NCBI GenBank assembly: GCA_020445645.1
Contig: JAGRGG010000033.1
Coordinates: forward strand, 1 to 35,339
Direction of reading: 5' to 3'
DNA length: 35,339 nt
DNA from: Geminicoccaceae bacterium
Lineage (GTDB): Bacteria; Pseudomonadota; Alphaproteobacteria; Geminicoccales; Geminicoccaceae
This document shows, one piece after another, positions 16,409 to 24,532 of this stretch. The stretch's first letter is position 1, and each line of letters opens with the position of its first letter. The notes beneath the pieces were generated by a model that saw nothing but the letters and a program-made list of their open reading frames with translations, ran no database searches and was not told the DNA's origin. Both the position numbers and the translations under genes were made by a program.

Positions 16409-17983
16409 ATGGCAACGAAGACTTTCGACAAGAGCGACGACGGCGTCGTCGTCATCGTCGGCTCGGGCGCCGGCGGCGGCACGCTCGCGCACGAGCTTTG
16501 CCTGCGGGGCATCGACGTGGTGCTGTTCGAGGCGGGCGCGCAGCAGAGCATCGAATCGTATGTCAACGACGAGTGGGCGTCGTTCTCGCAACTGGCGTGG
16601 CTCGACAACCGCTACGCCAAGGGCGGCTGGCGGGTGGCGACCGACTTTCCGAACCTGCCGGCCTGGATCTGCAAGACGGTGGGCGGGACGACGACCCATT
16701 GGGCGGGGGCATCCCTTCGCATCCAGGAGCACGAGTTCAAGGCGCGCACGCATTACGGCGACGTCGACGGGGCGAACCTGCTCGACTGGCCGATCACGCT
16801 CGCCGACCTGGAGCCCTACTACGCCAAGGCCGAGTCGAAGCTGGGCGTGACCCGCACCAACGGGATCCCGGGTCTGCCCGGCAACAACAACTTCAAGGTG
16901 ATGTACAACGGGGCGACCAAGCTCGGCTACAAGACGGTCCACACCGGGCGGATGGCGATCAACTCGGAGCCGCGCGACGACCGCAACGCCTGCCAGCAGC
17001 TGGGCTTCTGCTTCCAGGGCTGCAAGATGGGCGCGAAGTGGTCGACGCTCTACTCGGAGATCCCGAAGGCGCTCGCCACCGGGCGGCTGGAGCTGCGCCC
17101 GAACAGCCACGTCCTCCAGGTGCTGCACGACGACGGCGGCAAGGTGACGGGCGTGCTCTACGCCGACGAGAAGGGAGAGCGGCACGAGCAGAAGGCAAGG
17201 ATCGTCGCCGTCGCCGGCAACTCGATCGAGAGCCCGCGTTTGCTGCTCAACTCGGCGTCGTCGAAGTTCCCGGACGGGCTCGCCAACTCGTCGGGGCAGG
17301 TGGGCCGCAACTACATGCGGCACACGACGGGTTCGGTCTACGCCGCGATGCCGGAGCCCGTCCGCATGTGGCGCGGCACAACGATGGCCGGGATCATCCA
17401 GGACGAGTCGCACCACGACGAGAAGCGCGGCTTCGTCGGCGGCTACGAGATGGAGACCATCTCCTTGGGCGTCCCCTTCATGGCCGCCTTCCTCGACCCC
17501 GGCGCCTGGGGGCCGGACTTCGCCAGGAAGATGGAAACCTACGAGAACATGGCGGGCATGTGGATCGTGGGCGAGGACATGCCGCAGGCGGACAACAGGG
17601 TGACGCTGCACGCCAGCGAGAAGGACCCGTTCGGGATGCCCGTGCCGGTGGTTTCCTTCACCGACCACCCGAACGACGCCGCCATGCGCGAGCACGCCTA
17701 CAGGCAGGGCGAGGCGGTCTACGACGCCGTGGGGGCGAAGGCCACCTACCGGGTGACGCCCTATCCCTCGACCCACAACCTCGGCACCAACCGGATGTCG
17801 GAGAAGCCGGAGGACGGGGTGGTCAATTCCTACGGGCAGACGCACGACGTGAAGAACCTGTTCGTCTCGGACGGCAGCCAGTTCACGACGGGGGCGACCG
17901 AGAACCCGACGCTCACCATCGTGTCGCTGGCGATCCGGCAGGCGGAGAAGATGGCCGACATGATGGGGAAGAACGAGATCTAG
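16409..17983 (+). CDS. GMC-family FAD-dependent dehydrogenase, large subunit
   Basis: A 524-residue GMC oxidoreductase, expected to oxidise a sugar, sugar acid or alcohol in the periplasm. The FAD Rossmann motif VVIVGSGAGGGTLAHELC is at about residues 12-29, the ICKTVGGTTTHWAGAS block near 90 is typical of GMC enzymes, and the C-terminal THNLGTNRM with SDGSQFTTGATENPTLT carries the catalytic His/Asn region and closes the FAD site. Around residues 195-205, CQQLGFCFQGC supplies three cysteines, as in subunits of the gluconate dehydrogenase group. There is no signal peptide, consistent with piggy-back export with the Tat-tagged small subunit. The usual third partner, a multihaem cytochrome c, is not encoded next to it. 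A strong terminator follows. The substrate is unknown. Confidence 0.9.
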   Translation: MATKTFDKSDDGVVVIVGSGAGGGTLAHELCLRGIDVVLFEAGAQQSIESYVNDEWASFSQLAWLDNRYAKGGWRVATDFPNLPAWICKTVGGTTTHWAGASLRIQEHEFKARTHYGDVDGANLLDWPITLADLEPYYAKAESKLGVTRTNGIPGLPGNNNFKVMYNGATKLGYKTVHTGRMAINSEPRDDRNACQQLGFCFQGCKMGAKWSTLYSEIPKALATGRLELRPNSHVLQVLHDDGGKVTGVLYADEKGERHEQKARIVAVAGNSIESPRLLLNSASSKFPDGLANSSGQVGRNYMRHTTGSVYAAMPEPVRMWRGTTMAGIIQDESHHDEKRGFVGGYEMETISLGVPFMAAFLDPGAWGPDFARKMETYENMAGMWIVGEDMPQADNRVTLHASEKDPFGMPVPVVSFTDHPNDAAMREHAYRQGEAVYDAVGAKATYRVTPYPSTHNLGTNRMSEKPEDGVVNSYGQTHDVKNLFVSDGSQFTTGATENPTLTIVSLAIRQAEKMADMMGKNEI

Positions 17984-18005
17984 GGCGTCCCGCGCGGCCT
18001 TTTTC

Positions 18006-18037
18006 GAAAGCCCCGGCCTTGCCGGGGCTTTCTCTTT
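18006..18037 (+). terminator. Rho-independent terminator after the GMC dehydrogenase
   Basis: A perfect 12-bp stem (GAAAGCCCCGGC at 18006-18017 with 18021-18032, loop CTT) is followed by TCTTT. It lies 23 nt after the GMC stop and 25 nt before the stop of the convergent DUF815 gene. Confidence 0.85.
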
Positions 18038-18061
18038 CAAGGGACAGGCGATCGGCGGATC

Positions 18062-18919
18062 CTACGCCGTCGCCCCGCCCGACCGTCCCGCGAGGTCCTG
18101 GATGAACTGATAGGCGACCCGGCCCGAGCGGTGGCCGCGCGTCGTCGCCCACTCCAGCGCCTCCCGGCGCAGGTCCGCAGGGTCGCCGCCGAGGCCGAAG
18201 CGGGCGGCGTAGCGTTCCACCATCGTCAGGTAGGTTGCCTGATCGCAGGCGTGGAAGCCGAGCCAGAGGCCGAAGCGGTCGGAGAGCGACACCTTCTCCT
18301 CCACCGCCTCGCCGGGGTGGAGGTTGTCCCGCCGCTCGTTCTCGATCGCCTGACGCGGCATCAGATGACGCCGGTTCGAGGTGGCGTAGAAGAGCACGTT
18401 GTCGGGCCGGCCCTCCAGGCCACCCTCCAGGACGGCCTTCAGGGACTTGTAGCTGGTCTCGCCGGCGTCGAAGCTGAGGTCGTCGCAGAAGAGAAGGCAG
18501 CGCCGCCCGCTCATGGCTATCGCGCCCAGCAGGCGGGGCAGGGCCTCGATGTCTTCGCGGTGGATCTCGATCAGCGTCAAGGCGCCGGCCTTCGCGGCGT
18601 TGATCTCGGCGTGGACCGCCTTGACGAGCGAGCTTTTGCCCATCCCCCTCGCCCCCCAGAGAAGGGCGTTGTTCGCCGGCAGCCCGGCGGCGAAGCGCTC
18701 GGTGTTGCCGAGCAGGATCGCCGCCACGTGGTCGATGCCGCAAAGGAGGTCGAGGTCGACTCCGGCCACGCGCGCCACCGGGCGCAGGCGGCCCGACGCC
18801 GCCTCGTAGACGAAGGCGTCGGCACCTTCCAACGACGGCGGCGCGGCCGGCGGGGGGGCCAAGCGCTCCAGGGCCGCGGCGATGCGCTCAAGGACGGCGA
18901 AACGATCCTGGTCGGCCAT
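18062..18919 (-). CDS. DUF815 AAA-type ATPase
   Basis: A 285-residue protein of the DUF815 (COG2607) AAA+ family, found widely in proteobacteria with no settled function. It has a P-loop GARGMGKSSLVKAV near residue 92, a Walker B-like strand CLLFCDDLSFD near 140, LYATSNRRHLMP-like sensor 1 (as VLFYATSNRRHLMP) near 178, and a DRFGLWLGF block followed by a helical lid. The ATG at 18919 is chosen because the N-terminal helix (DRFAVLERIAAALERL) is family-like, while a longer reading adds only Arg/Ala-rich sequence. It is divergent from yajC-secD-secF, a common arrangement in alphaproteobacteria. Confidence 0.9.
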   Translation of the reverse strand: MADQDRFAVLERIAAALERLAPPPAAPPSLEGADAFVYEAASGRLRPVARVAGVDLDLLCGIDHVAAILLGNTERFAAGLPANNALLWGARGMGKSSLVKAVHAEINAAKAGALTLIEIHREDIEALPRLLGAIAMSGRRCLLFCDDLSFDAGETSYKSLKAVLEGGLEGRPDNVLFYATSNRRHLMPRQAIENERRDNLHPGEAVEEKVSLSDRFGLWLGFHACDQATYLTMVERYAARFGLGGDPADLRREALEWATTRGHRSGRVAYQFIQDLAGRSGGATA

Positions 18920-19005
18920 GCGACGGCGGTTCCGGGGTTGGACAGGGGAAGCCGCGGAGGCTAGCAGCCTCCGCGGCCGTGACAAGCCCGCACGCGCGGC
19001 CCTTG

Positions 19006-19034
19006 TTGGCACAGGCGCCAAGCCTAGCTATAAC
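19006..19034 (+). promoter_or_regulatory. Sigma-70-type promoter of yajC-secD-secF
   Basis: TTGGCA (19006-19011), a 17-nt spacer and TATAAC (19029-19034) make a good housekeeping promoter. The -10 in its context GCTATAAC also fits the alphaproteobacterial GCTANANC pattern. It lies 45 nt upstream of the yajC start codon. Confidence 0.7.
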
Positions 19035-19078
19035 GCCCGCGCCGGACCCTTCCGCTCCCCATCATCCCCGAGGCTCCC

Positions 19079-19465
19079 ATGCTCTTCTCGACGGCCCAAG
19101 CCCAGACGGCGGCCCCCGCCGCCAGCGGCGACTTCCTCGTCTCCATGCTGCCCCTGGTCCTCATCTTCGTCGTCTTCTACTTCCTGCTGATCCGGCCGCA
19201 GCAACAGCGCATGAAGGCCCACCGCAAGCTGATCGAGGCCGTGAAGCGCGGCGACGAGGTGGTCACGGCGGGCGGGATCTACGGGAAGGTCACGCGGGTC
19301 GAGGATATGACCCTGACCGTGCAGATCGCCAAGGACGTGGACGTGAAGGTGGCCAAGGGCACGATCACCGACGTGCTCAACAAGACCGTGCCGCCCGCCG
19401 GCAACGACAACGCGAAGGCGACGGCCGCGGGCGGCTTCATGGGCAAGTTCCTCGGCAAGAAGTAG
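19079..19465 (+). CDS. yajC: Preprotein translocase subunit YajC
   Basis: A 128-residue single-pass inner-membrane protein of the Sec holotranslocon. The one membrane helix (LVSMLPLVLIFVVFYFLLI, about residues 21-39) is followed by the family motif RPQQQRMKAHRKLIEAVKRG and DEVVTAGGIYGKV, which is the conserved cytoplasmic domain. The C-terminal tail ends KATAAGGFMGKFLGKK. It starts the yajC-secD-secF operon, 45 nt after a good promoter; GAGG lies upstream of the ATG. SecD begins 6 nt after its stop. Confidence 0.97.
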   Translation: MLFSTAQAQTAAPAASGDFLVSMLPLVLIFVVFYFLLIRPQQQRMKAHRKLIEAVKRGDEVVTAGGIYGKVTRVEDMTLTVQIAKDVDVKVAKGTITDVLNKTVPPAGNDNAKATAAGGFMGKFLGKK

Positions 19466-19471
19466 GCGGCG

Positions 19472-21067
19472 ATGCGGGGCTACCCTACCTGGAAAGCGGC
19501 GCTCGTCGGGCTCGCCTGCCTGCTGGGCCTCCTCCTCCTCGTGCCGAACCTCATCCCCAGGGCGACCCTCGACGCCCTGCCCGACTGGCTGCCGAAGCGG
19601 CAGATCACGCTCGGGCTCGACCTCCAAGGCGGCTCGCACCTCCTGATGGAGGTCGACGCCGGGGCGGTCGTGCAGGAGCGGCTCGAAACCCTGGTCGGCG
19701 ACATCCGGCAGACCCTGGCCGCCGAGCGGATCGGCTACCGCAACCTCGGCCTGCGCGGCGGCGAGGTGGGCTTCGAGTTGCGCGACCCCGGCACGGCCGA
19801 CGCCGTGCGCGACAAGCTCGCCGCCCTGAACCTTCGCCTCAACAGCGCCGCCGGCTTCGCCACGACCGAGCGCGAGTTCGAGGTCACCGAGAACGGCGGC
19901 CGCTTCGCCCTGCGCCTGACCGGGGACGGGCGGGCGCAGCTCCTCCGCGCCGCCGTCGACCAGTCGCTCGAAGTGATCCGGCGCCGCATCGACGAGACCG
20001 GCACGCGCGAGCCCACGATCCAGCGCCAGGGCAACGACCGCGTCCTCGTCCAGGTGCCGGGCGAGCGCGACCCCGAGCGGATCAAGCGCCTGATCGGCCA
20101 GACGGCGAAGCTCACCTTCCACATGGTCGACATGGAGGCCAGCGTCGCCGACGCCCGCGCCGGGCGGCTGCCGCCCGGTACCGAGCTGCTCGAAGGCCAG
20201 AACGGCGAGGCGGCCTACGTCGTCCGGCGCCGCACCGAGGTCTCGGGCGAGAACCTCGTCGACGCGCAGCCGTCGTTCCAGAACAACGAGCCCGTCGTCA
20301 GCTTCCGCTTCGACCAGACCGGTGCCCGCAAGTTCGGCCGCATCACCCAGGACAACGTCGGGCGCCTGTTCGCCATCGTCCTCGACGACAAGGTGATCTC
20401 GGCGCCACGCATCCGCGAGCCGATCCTGGGCGGGTCCGGCATCATCTCGGGGAACTTCACCGTCGAGAGCGCCAACGACCTCGCCGTGCTCCTGCGCGCG
20501 GGCGCGCTCCCGGCCCCGCTCAACGTCGTCGAGGAGCGCTCGGTCGGCCCCGACCTCGGCGCCGATTCGGTCAGGGCCGGCGAGATCGCGGGCGTCATCG
20601 GCCTCGTCGCCGTGGCCGTCCTCATGGCGGTCTATTACGGCCTGTTCGGCCTGTTCGCCGACGTGGCGCTGCTCGTCAACATCGTCCTCCTCCTGGCGAT
20701 CCTCTCAGTGCTCCAGGCGACGCTGACCCTGCCCGGCATCGCCGGGATCGTGCTCACCATGGGCATGGCCGTGGACGCCAACGTGCTCATCTTCGAGCGC
20801 ATCCGGGAAGAGGTGGGGCTCGGCCGCACGCCGCTCTCGGCGATCGACACCGGCTTTGCCGAGGCGCAGCGCACCATCGTCGACGCCAACCTCACGACCC
20901 TCATCGCCGCCGTCCTCCTGTTCCAGTTCGGCACCGGCCCGGTCAAGGGCTTCGCCGTGACCCTCTCGGTCGGCATCGCGACGACGATGTTCACGGCGAT
21001 CGTCGTCACCCGCCTCCTCATCAGCCTCTGGTACGGCCGGCGGCGCCCTGCGGCCCTGCCGCTCTAG
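19472..21067 (+). CDS. secD: Protein-export membrane protein SecD
   Basis: A 531-residue SecD, which with SecF uses the proton gradient to pull exported proteins through SecYEG. Membrane helix 1 is at about residues 11-28; the GLDLQGGSHLLMEVD motif near 48 marks the start of the large periplasmic domain (P1), and residues about 345-520 form the RND-type five-helix bundle with GMAVDANVLIFERIREE (D4 motif). The length is normal for short SecD proteins. It starts 6 nt after yajC, and secF follows after 23 nt. Confidence 0.97.
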   Translation: MRGYPTWKAALVGLACLLGLLLLVPNLIPRATLDALPDWLPKRQITLGLDLQGGSHLLMEVDAGAVVQERLETLVGDIRQTLAAERIGYRNLGLRGGEVGFELRDPGTADAVRDKLAALNLRLNSAAGFATTEREFEVTENGGRFALRLTGDGRAQLLRAAVDQSLEVIRRRIDETGTREPTIQRQGNDRVLVQVPGERDPERIKRLIGQTAKLTFHMVDMEASVADARAGRLPPGTELLEGQNGEAAYVVRRRTEVSGENLVDAQPSFQNNEPVVSFRFDQTGARKFGRITQDNVGRLFAIVLDDKVISAPRIREPILGGSGIISGNFTVESANDLAVLLRAGALPAPLNVVEERSVGPDLGADSVRAGEIAGVIGLVAVAVLMAVYYGLFGLFADVALLVNIVLLLAILSVLQATLTLPGIAGIVLTMGMAVDANVLIFERIREEVGLGRTPLSAIDTGFAEAQRTIVDANLTTLIAAVLLFQFGTGPVKGFAVTLSVGIATTMFTAIVVTRLLISLWYGRRRPAALPL

Positions 21068-21090
21068 ACCGCCGCCCCTGGAAAGCCGAC

Positions 21091-22056
21091 ATGCGTACCT
21101 TCCGCTTCATCCCCGACCACACCCGCATCGGCTTCATGCGCTGGCGGGTCGTCTGCTTCGCCCTGTCGGGGGTCGTGATCCTCCTCTCGCTCGTGCTCGC
21201 GGCCTATCCCGGCCTCAACTACGGGATCGACTTCGAGGGCGGCACCCTCATGGAGGTGCAGACGCCGGGACCCGCCGACCTCGGCGCCATGCGCGCGACC
21301 CTGACCGGCCTCGGCCTCGGCAGCGTCGCCCTGCAGGAATTCGGCGAATCCGACGACGTCCTCATCCGCATCCAGCGCCAGGAGGGCGACGACGCGGCGC
21401 AGCAGGCGGCGGTGACGAAGGTGAAGGCGGCGCTCGACCGCATGATGCCGGACGGGGTCAACTACCGGCGGACGGAGTTCGTCGGGCCGAAGGTCAGCCA
21501 GGAACTGCTCAGCGACGGCGTCATGGCGCTGGGCCTCTCCCTCGTCGCCGTCCTCGTCTACATCTGGTTCCGCTTCGAATGGCAGTACGGGATCGGCGCC
21601 ATCGCCGCCCTCGTCCACGACATCACGAGCACGATCGGCTTCTTCGCCATCACGAGGCTCCAGGTCGACCTCTCGACCGTGGCCGCCCTCCTCACCATCG
21701 TCGGCTACTCGCTCAACGACACCGTCGTCATCTTCGACCGCGTGCGCGAGAACCTGCGCCGCTACAAGTCGATGAACATGGTCGAGCTGCTCGACCGGAG
21801 CATCAACGAGACCCTCGCGCGCACCATCATGACCTCGGGTACGACGCTGCTCGCCCTCTTCGCCCTGTTCTTCTTCGGTGGCGAGGTGATCCGCGGGTTC
21901 ACGGCGGCGATGATCTGGGGCGTGTTCGTCGGCACCTACTCGACCGTCTACATCGCCACCCCGCTCCTCGTCTATCTCAACCTTCGGGCGATCGGCGCCA
22001 AGGAGGAGGCGAAGGCCGCGAAGGCGCCCGCAAAGGCCAAGGGCGCCGGCGCCTGA
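21091..22056 (+). CDS. secF: Protein-export membrane protein SecF
   Basis: A 321-residue SecF, partner of SecD. It has helix 1 near residues 20-40, the YGIDFEGGTLMEVQ motif near 49, a small periplasmic domain, and a five-helix membrane part with GYSLNDTVVIFDRVREN (D4-type motif) near residue 210. The C-terminal tail is Lys/Ala-rich (KAAKAPAKAKGAG). GGAAAG precedes the ATG at 21091. It is the last gene of the yajC-secD-secF operon; a hairpin shared with the convergent sod gene follows. Confidence 0.97.
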   Translation: MRTFRFIPDHTRIGFMRWRVVCFALSGVVILLSLVLAAYPGLNYGIDFEGGTLMEVQTPGPADLGAMRATLTGLGLGSVALQEFGESDDVLIRIQRQEGDDAAQQAAVTKVKAALDRMMPDGVNYRRTEFVGPKVSQELLSDGVMALGLSLVAVLVYIWFRFEWQYGIGAIAALVHDITSTIGFFAITRLQVDLSTVAALLTIVGYSLNDTVVIFDRVRENLRRYKSMNMVELLDRSINETLARTIMTSGTTLLALFALFFFGGEVIRGFTAAMIWGVFVGTYSTVYIATPLLVYLNLRAIGAKEEAKAAKAPAKAKGAGA

Positions 22057-22085
22057 AGCGGGTGGGCCTTTCCTGTCCGGTGCAG

Positions 22086-22113
22086 CAAAAAGGGGCCGTC
22101 GATGACGGCCCCT
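22086..22113 (-). terminator. Rho-independent terminator of sodB
   Basis: A 10-bp stem (AGGGGCCGTC at 22091-22100 with 22104-22113, loop GAT) reads on the minus strand into TTTTT (the complement of 22087-22091). It lies 20 nt beyond the sodB stop. On the plus strand it lacks a T run, so it is a weaker stop for secF. Confidence 0.8.
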
Positions 22114-22132
22114 CCTTCCGCGCGCCGGCGGT

Positions 22133-22735
22133 TCAGGCCGCCTTCGTCATCTCCGCCTCGACCGCGTCCCAGTCGACGAGGTTGTTCAGGAAGGCCTGGA
22201 CGTAGTCCGGCCGCTTGTTCTGGTAGTCGAGGTAGTAGGCGTGCTCCCAGACGTCGATGCCGAGCAAGGGGCTCATGCCGTGGACGAGGGGGTTCTCGCC
22301 GTTCGGGGTCTTCATGACCTTGAGCCGGTCGCCGTCGAGGGCGAGCCAAGCCCAGCCGGAGCCGAACTGGGTGACGGCGGCTTCCTTGAACTTCTCCTTG
22401 AACTGGTCGAAGGAGCCGAAGGCGTCGTCGATCTTCCGGGCAAGCTCGCCGCCCGGCTTGCCGCCGCCGCCCTTCTTCATCGTCCGCCAGAAGAGCGTGT
22501 GGTTCCAGTGCTGGCCCGCGTTGTTGAAGATGCCGGCCTTGGCCGGGTCCTTGTAGGAGGACGTGACGATCTCCTCCAGGCTCCTGCCTTCGAGGTCGGT
22601 GCCGGCGATCAGGTTGTTCAGGTTGGTGACGTAGGTCTGGTGGTGCTTGTCGTGGTGGAGGTGGAGCGTCTCCGACGACATGTGGGGGCTGAGCGCCTCG
22701 TAGTCGTAGGGCAGTTCCGGCAGTTCGAAGGCCAT
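22133..22735 (-). CDS. sodB: Superoxide dismutase, Fe type
   Basis: A 200-residue Fe/Mn-family superoxide dismutase that converts superoxide to oxygen and hydrogen peroxide. Metal ligands can be placed at His27 (LHLHHDKHH), His79 (QHWNHTLFW), Asp161 and His165 (GIDVWEHAYYLDY). Gln75 in NNAGQHWNH is the position that marks iron enzymes; manganese enzymes usually have Gly there. No signal peptide, so cytoplasmic. AAGGGA precedes the ATG at 22735. It is divergent from the NDUFAF6-like gene and convergent with secF, with its own terminator. Confidence 0.96.
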   Translation of the reverse strand: MAFELPELPYDYEALSPHMSSETLHLHHDKHHQTYVTNLNNLIAGTDLEGRSLEEIVTSSYKDPAKAGIFNNAGQHWNHTLFWRTMKKGGGGKPGGELARKIDDAFGSFDQFKEKFKEAAVTQFGSGWAWLALDGDRLKVMKTPNGENPLVHGMSPLLGIDVWEHAYYLDYQNKRPDYVQAFLNNLVDWDAVEAEMTKAA

Positions 22736-22844
22736 CTTGAGGTCCCTTCCCTTGGCTGTTCCTTGGGTCGCCCGAAGGCGGCCGCTTGCGACGAGAAGCT
22801 AGCAGCCGGCGCAAAGGTTCCACAAGGCGTCTAGGACAGACTTC

Positions 22845-23693
22845 ATGGAAACGGCACCCCTGGACCTCGTCGCGGCGGCGCTCCGGGCCGATCCGGAGCG
22901 CGCGAGGCCCGCCCTCCTGGCGCCCGCGGGGCCGAGGCCGATCCTCCTCGCCCTCGTCCTCCTCAACCAGGAATGGGCGCGCGTGCCCGAGACGGTCAGC
23001 CAGCCCATGCCGGGCCTGATCCGCCTGCAATGGTGGCGGGACGGCATCGATGCGGCGGCGGAGGGCGGGGCGCCGCCGCCCCATCCCCTGCTCGACGCGC
23101 TGAAGGCCCCCCTCGCCGCCGGCCGCCTGCGCGCCCAGGACCTGCACGCCATGATCGAGGCCCGCGAGGCCGAGCTGGAGGGGCTGGCGCCCGAGAACCT
23201 GGACGAACTCGCCGCCTACGTCGACGCCACGGCCGGGACGCTGCAGCGGACGTGGATCGACGCCCTCGCTCCCCCGTCCGGCGGCGGGCCGTGGCGGGAG
23301 GCGGCGGCGGCGGCGGGCCGCGCGTTCGGCCTCCTCGGCGTCGTCCGCGCCATCGGCCATCAGGCGGCGATGCGCCGCGTCCTCCTGCCCCGCGACCTGC
23401 TGGCGTCGGCGGCGATCGCCCCGGAAACGATCATCGCCCGCCAGGGCGAGGAGCGGCTCTCTCGCGTCGTCGAGCGCGTCGTCGAGCGGGCGGAGGCGGC
23501 CATCGGCGAGGTCGCGCGCGCGGGAAAGCCGCCGGCCGCCCTGATGCCCGCCTTCCTCATCCTCGGCGAGGCGAGGCGCCACGCGGGGGCGCTGCGGCGC
23601 GCCGGCTTCTCGGCCGAGGCGGCGGCAAGGCTGGCGCCGCCGCCCTTCGCGGGGATCCGCCACCTCGGCCGGCTTCTGGCGCGGCGGCCCTAG
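22845..23693 (+). CDS. NDUFAF6-like protein of the squalene/phytoene synthase fold
   Basis: A 282-residue all-helical protein of Pfam PF00494. It resembles the alphaproteobacterial and mitochondrial NDUFAF6 (C8orf38) branch, linked to respiratory complex I assembly, rather than true phytoene synthases. It has LLNQEWARVPETVSQPMPGL, IRLQWWRDGIDAA near residue 60 and MIEAREAELEG near 104, but no clear pair of Asp-rich DxxxD motifs needed for prenyl-diphosphate chemistry. The ATG at 22845 has a weak ribosome binding site (AGGAC). It is divergent from sodB. The complex I role is by homology only. Confidence 0.8.
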   Translation: METAPLDLVAAALRADPERARPALLAPAGPRPILLALVLLNQEWARVPETVSQPMPGLIRLQWWRDGIDAAAEGGAPPPHPLLDALKAPLAAGRLRAQDLHAMIEAREAELEGLAPENLDELAAYVDATAGTLQRTWIDALAPPSGGGPWREAAAAAGRAFGLLGVVRAIGHQAAMRRVLLPRDLLASAAIAPETIIARQGEERLSRVVERVVERAEAAIGEVARAGKPPAALMPAFLILGEARRHAGALRRAGFSAEAAARLAPPPFAGIRHLGRLLARRP

Positions 23694-23736
23694 AGCGGCG
23701 AAAGCCTCGCGCGGCGGGCACGGAGCGTTTGCGGGC

Positions 23737-24207
23737 CTAGCGGTCTTTCCAGGTCACGTCGCCGCCGTAGAGGGCCACCGTGCTGATGCCCATCTTGGCG
23801 CTCGATTCCTTCACCTGCCGGCTGTAGATGACGTAGACGAGGGTGTCGTTCTTCGCGTCGTAGATGCGGCGCACGGCGAGCGCCTTGAAGACGAGGCTGA
23901 GGCGCTGGCTGAACACTTCCTCGCCCTCCTCGTCCTTCTCGATGTCGCCGATGGCGATGGGGCCGGTCTGGCGGCAGGCGATCGCGGCGTTGGAGGGGTC
24001 CTCGAACCAGTTGCCCTTGGTGACGCGGTCGATCAGACCGCGCTCGAAGCGGGTGATGTGGCAGGTGACGCCCTCGACCTTCGGGTCCTGGATCGCTTCC
24101 ACGACGATGTCGTTGCCGGTCCAGTCGTTGGCAAAGCTGCCGACCTCTTCGGCCGCCGCCGCCGAGGACAAGAGGAGGAGGGCCACAAGCGATGCCGCAC
24201 GGATCAT
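23737..24207 (-). CDS. creA: CreA-like periplasmic protein
   Basis: A 156-residue protein of the CreA family, small secreted proteins of unknown biochemical role named after the E. coli cre locus. A signal peptide MIRAASLVALLLLSSAAAAE is clear. Family blocks include GNDIVVEAIQDPKVEGVTCH (two conserved Cys, at VTCHI and IACRQTGP, may form a disulfide), RGLIDRVTKGNWFEDPSN and VYVIYSRQVKESSAK. There is no cre regulatory or sensor gene nearby, so a cre-type function should not be assumed. It stands alone, 53 nt from minE. Confidence 0.85.
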   Translation of the reverse strand: MIRAASLVALLLLSSAAAAEEVGSFANDWTGNDIVVEAIQDPKVEGVTCHITRFERGLIDRVTKGNWFEDPSNAAIACRQTGPIAIGDIEKDEEGEEVFSQRLSLVFKALAVRRIYDAKNDTLVYVIYSRQVKESSAKMGISTVALYGGDVTWKDR

Positions 24208-24259
24208 CGGGCATTTCCCAGGAAGGTTCGTGAGCGAACCGGAAAGCGAAAAAAGTCCG

Positions 24260-24532
24260 TCAGGCCACCGCGGGCGCGCGGGCGGCGTTCGGCAGCTCGA
24301 CGTTGACCTCCAGGGTCGAGAAGCCCTGCCCGTGCTGGAAGTCGACGATGACCCGCTTCTCGTCGACGTCGACGTACTTGCGGATCACGTCCATGAGTTC
24401 CTTTTGCAGGAGCGGCAGGAAGTCCGGCCCCCCTTGGCGGTCGATCGCCAGGAGGAACTGCAAGCGCTGCTTGGCGGTGTCGGCGCTCGGCGGCTGCTTG
24501 CGCGCCAGCTTGAAGAACTCGAAGAGTTTCAC
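24260..24532 (-). CDS. minE: Cell division topological specificity factor MinE
   Basis: A 90-residue MinE. The N-terminal amphipathic membrane/MinD-binding segment is KLFEFFKL, followed by the anti-MinCD helix region (ADTAKQRLQFLLAIDRQ) and the topological domain (LLQKELMDVIRKYVDVD and VIVDFQHGQGFSTLEVNVEL). It releases MinD from the membrane and drives pole-to-pole oscillation. The GTG start at 24532 overlaps the minD stop by 4 nt (GTGA), so translation is coupled. It is the last gene of minC-minD-minE. Confidence 0.95.
   Translation of the reverse strand: MKLFEFFKLARKQPPSADTAKQRLQFLLAIDRQGGPDFLPLLQKELMDVIRKYVDVDEKRVIVDFQHGQGFSTLEVNVELPNAARAPAVA

Noticed and set aside
22790-22830. sodB promoter (TTGTGG ... 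CTAGCT on the minus strand)
   Set aside because: Spacing is acceptable but both hexamers are poor matches, so it was not listed as a feature.
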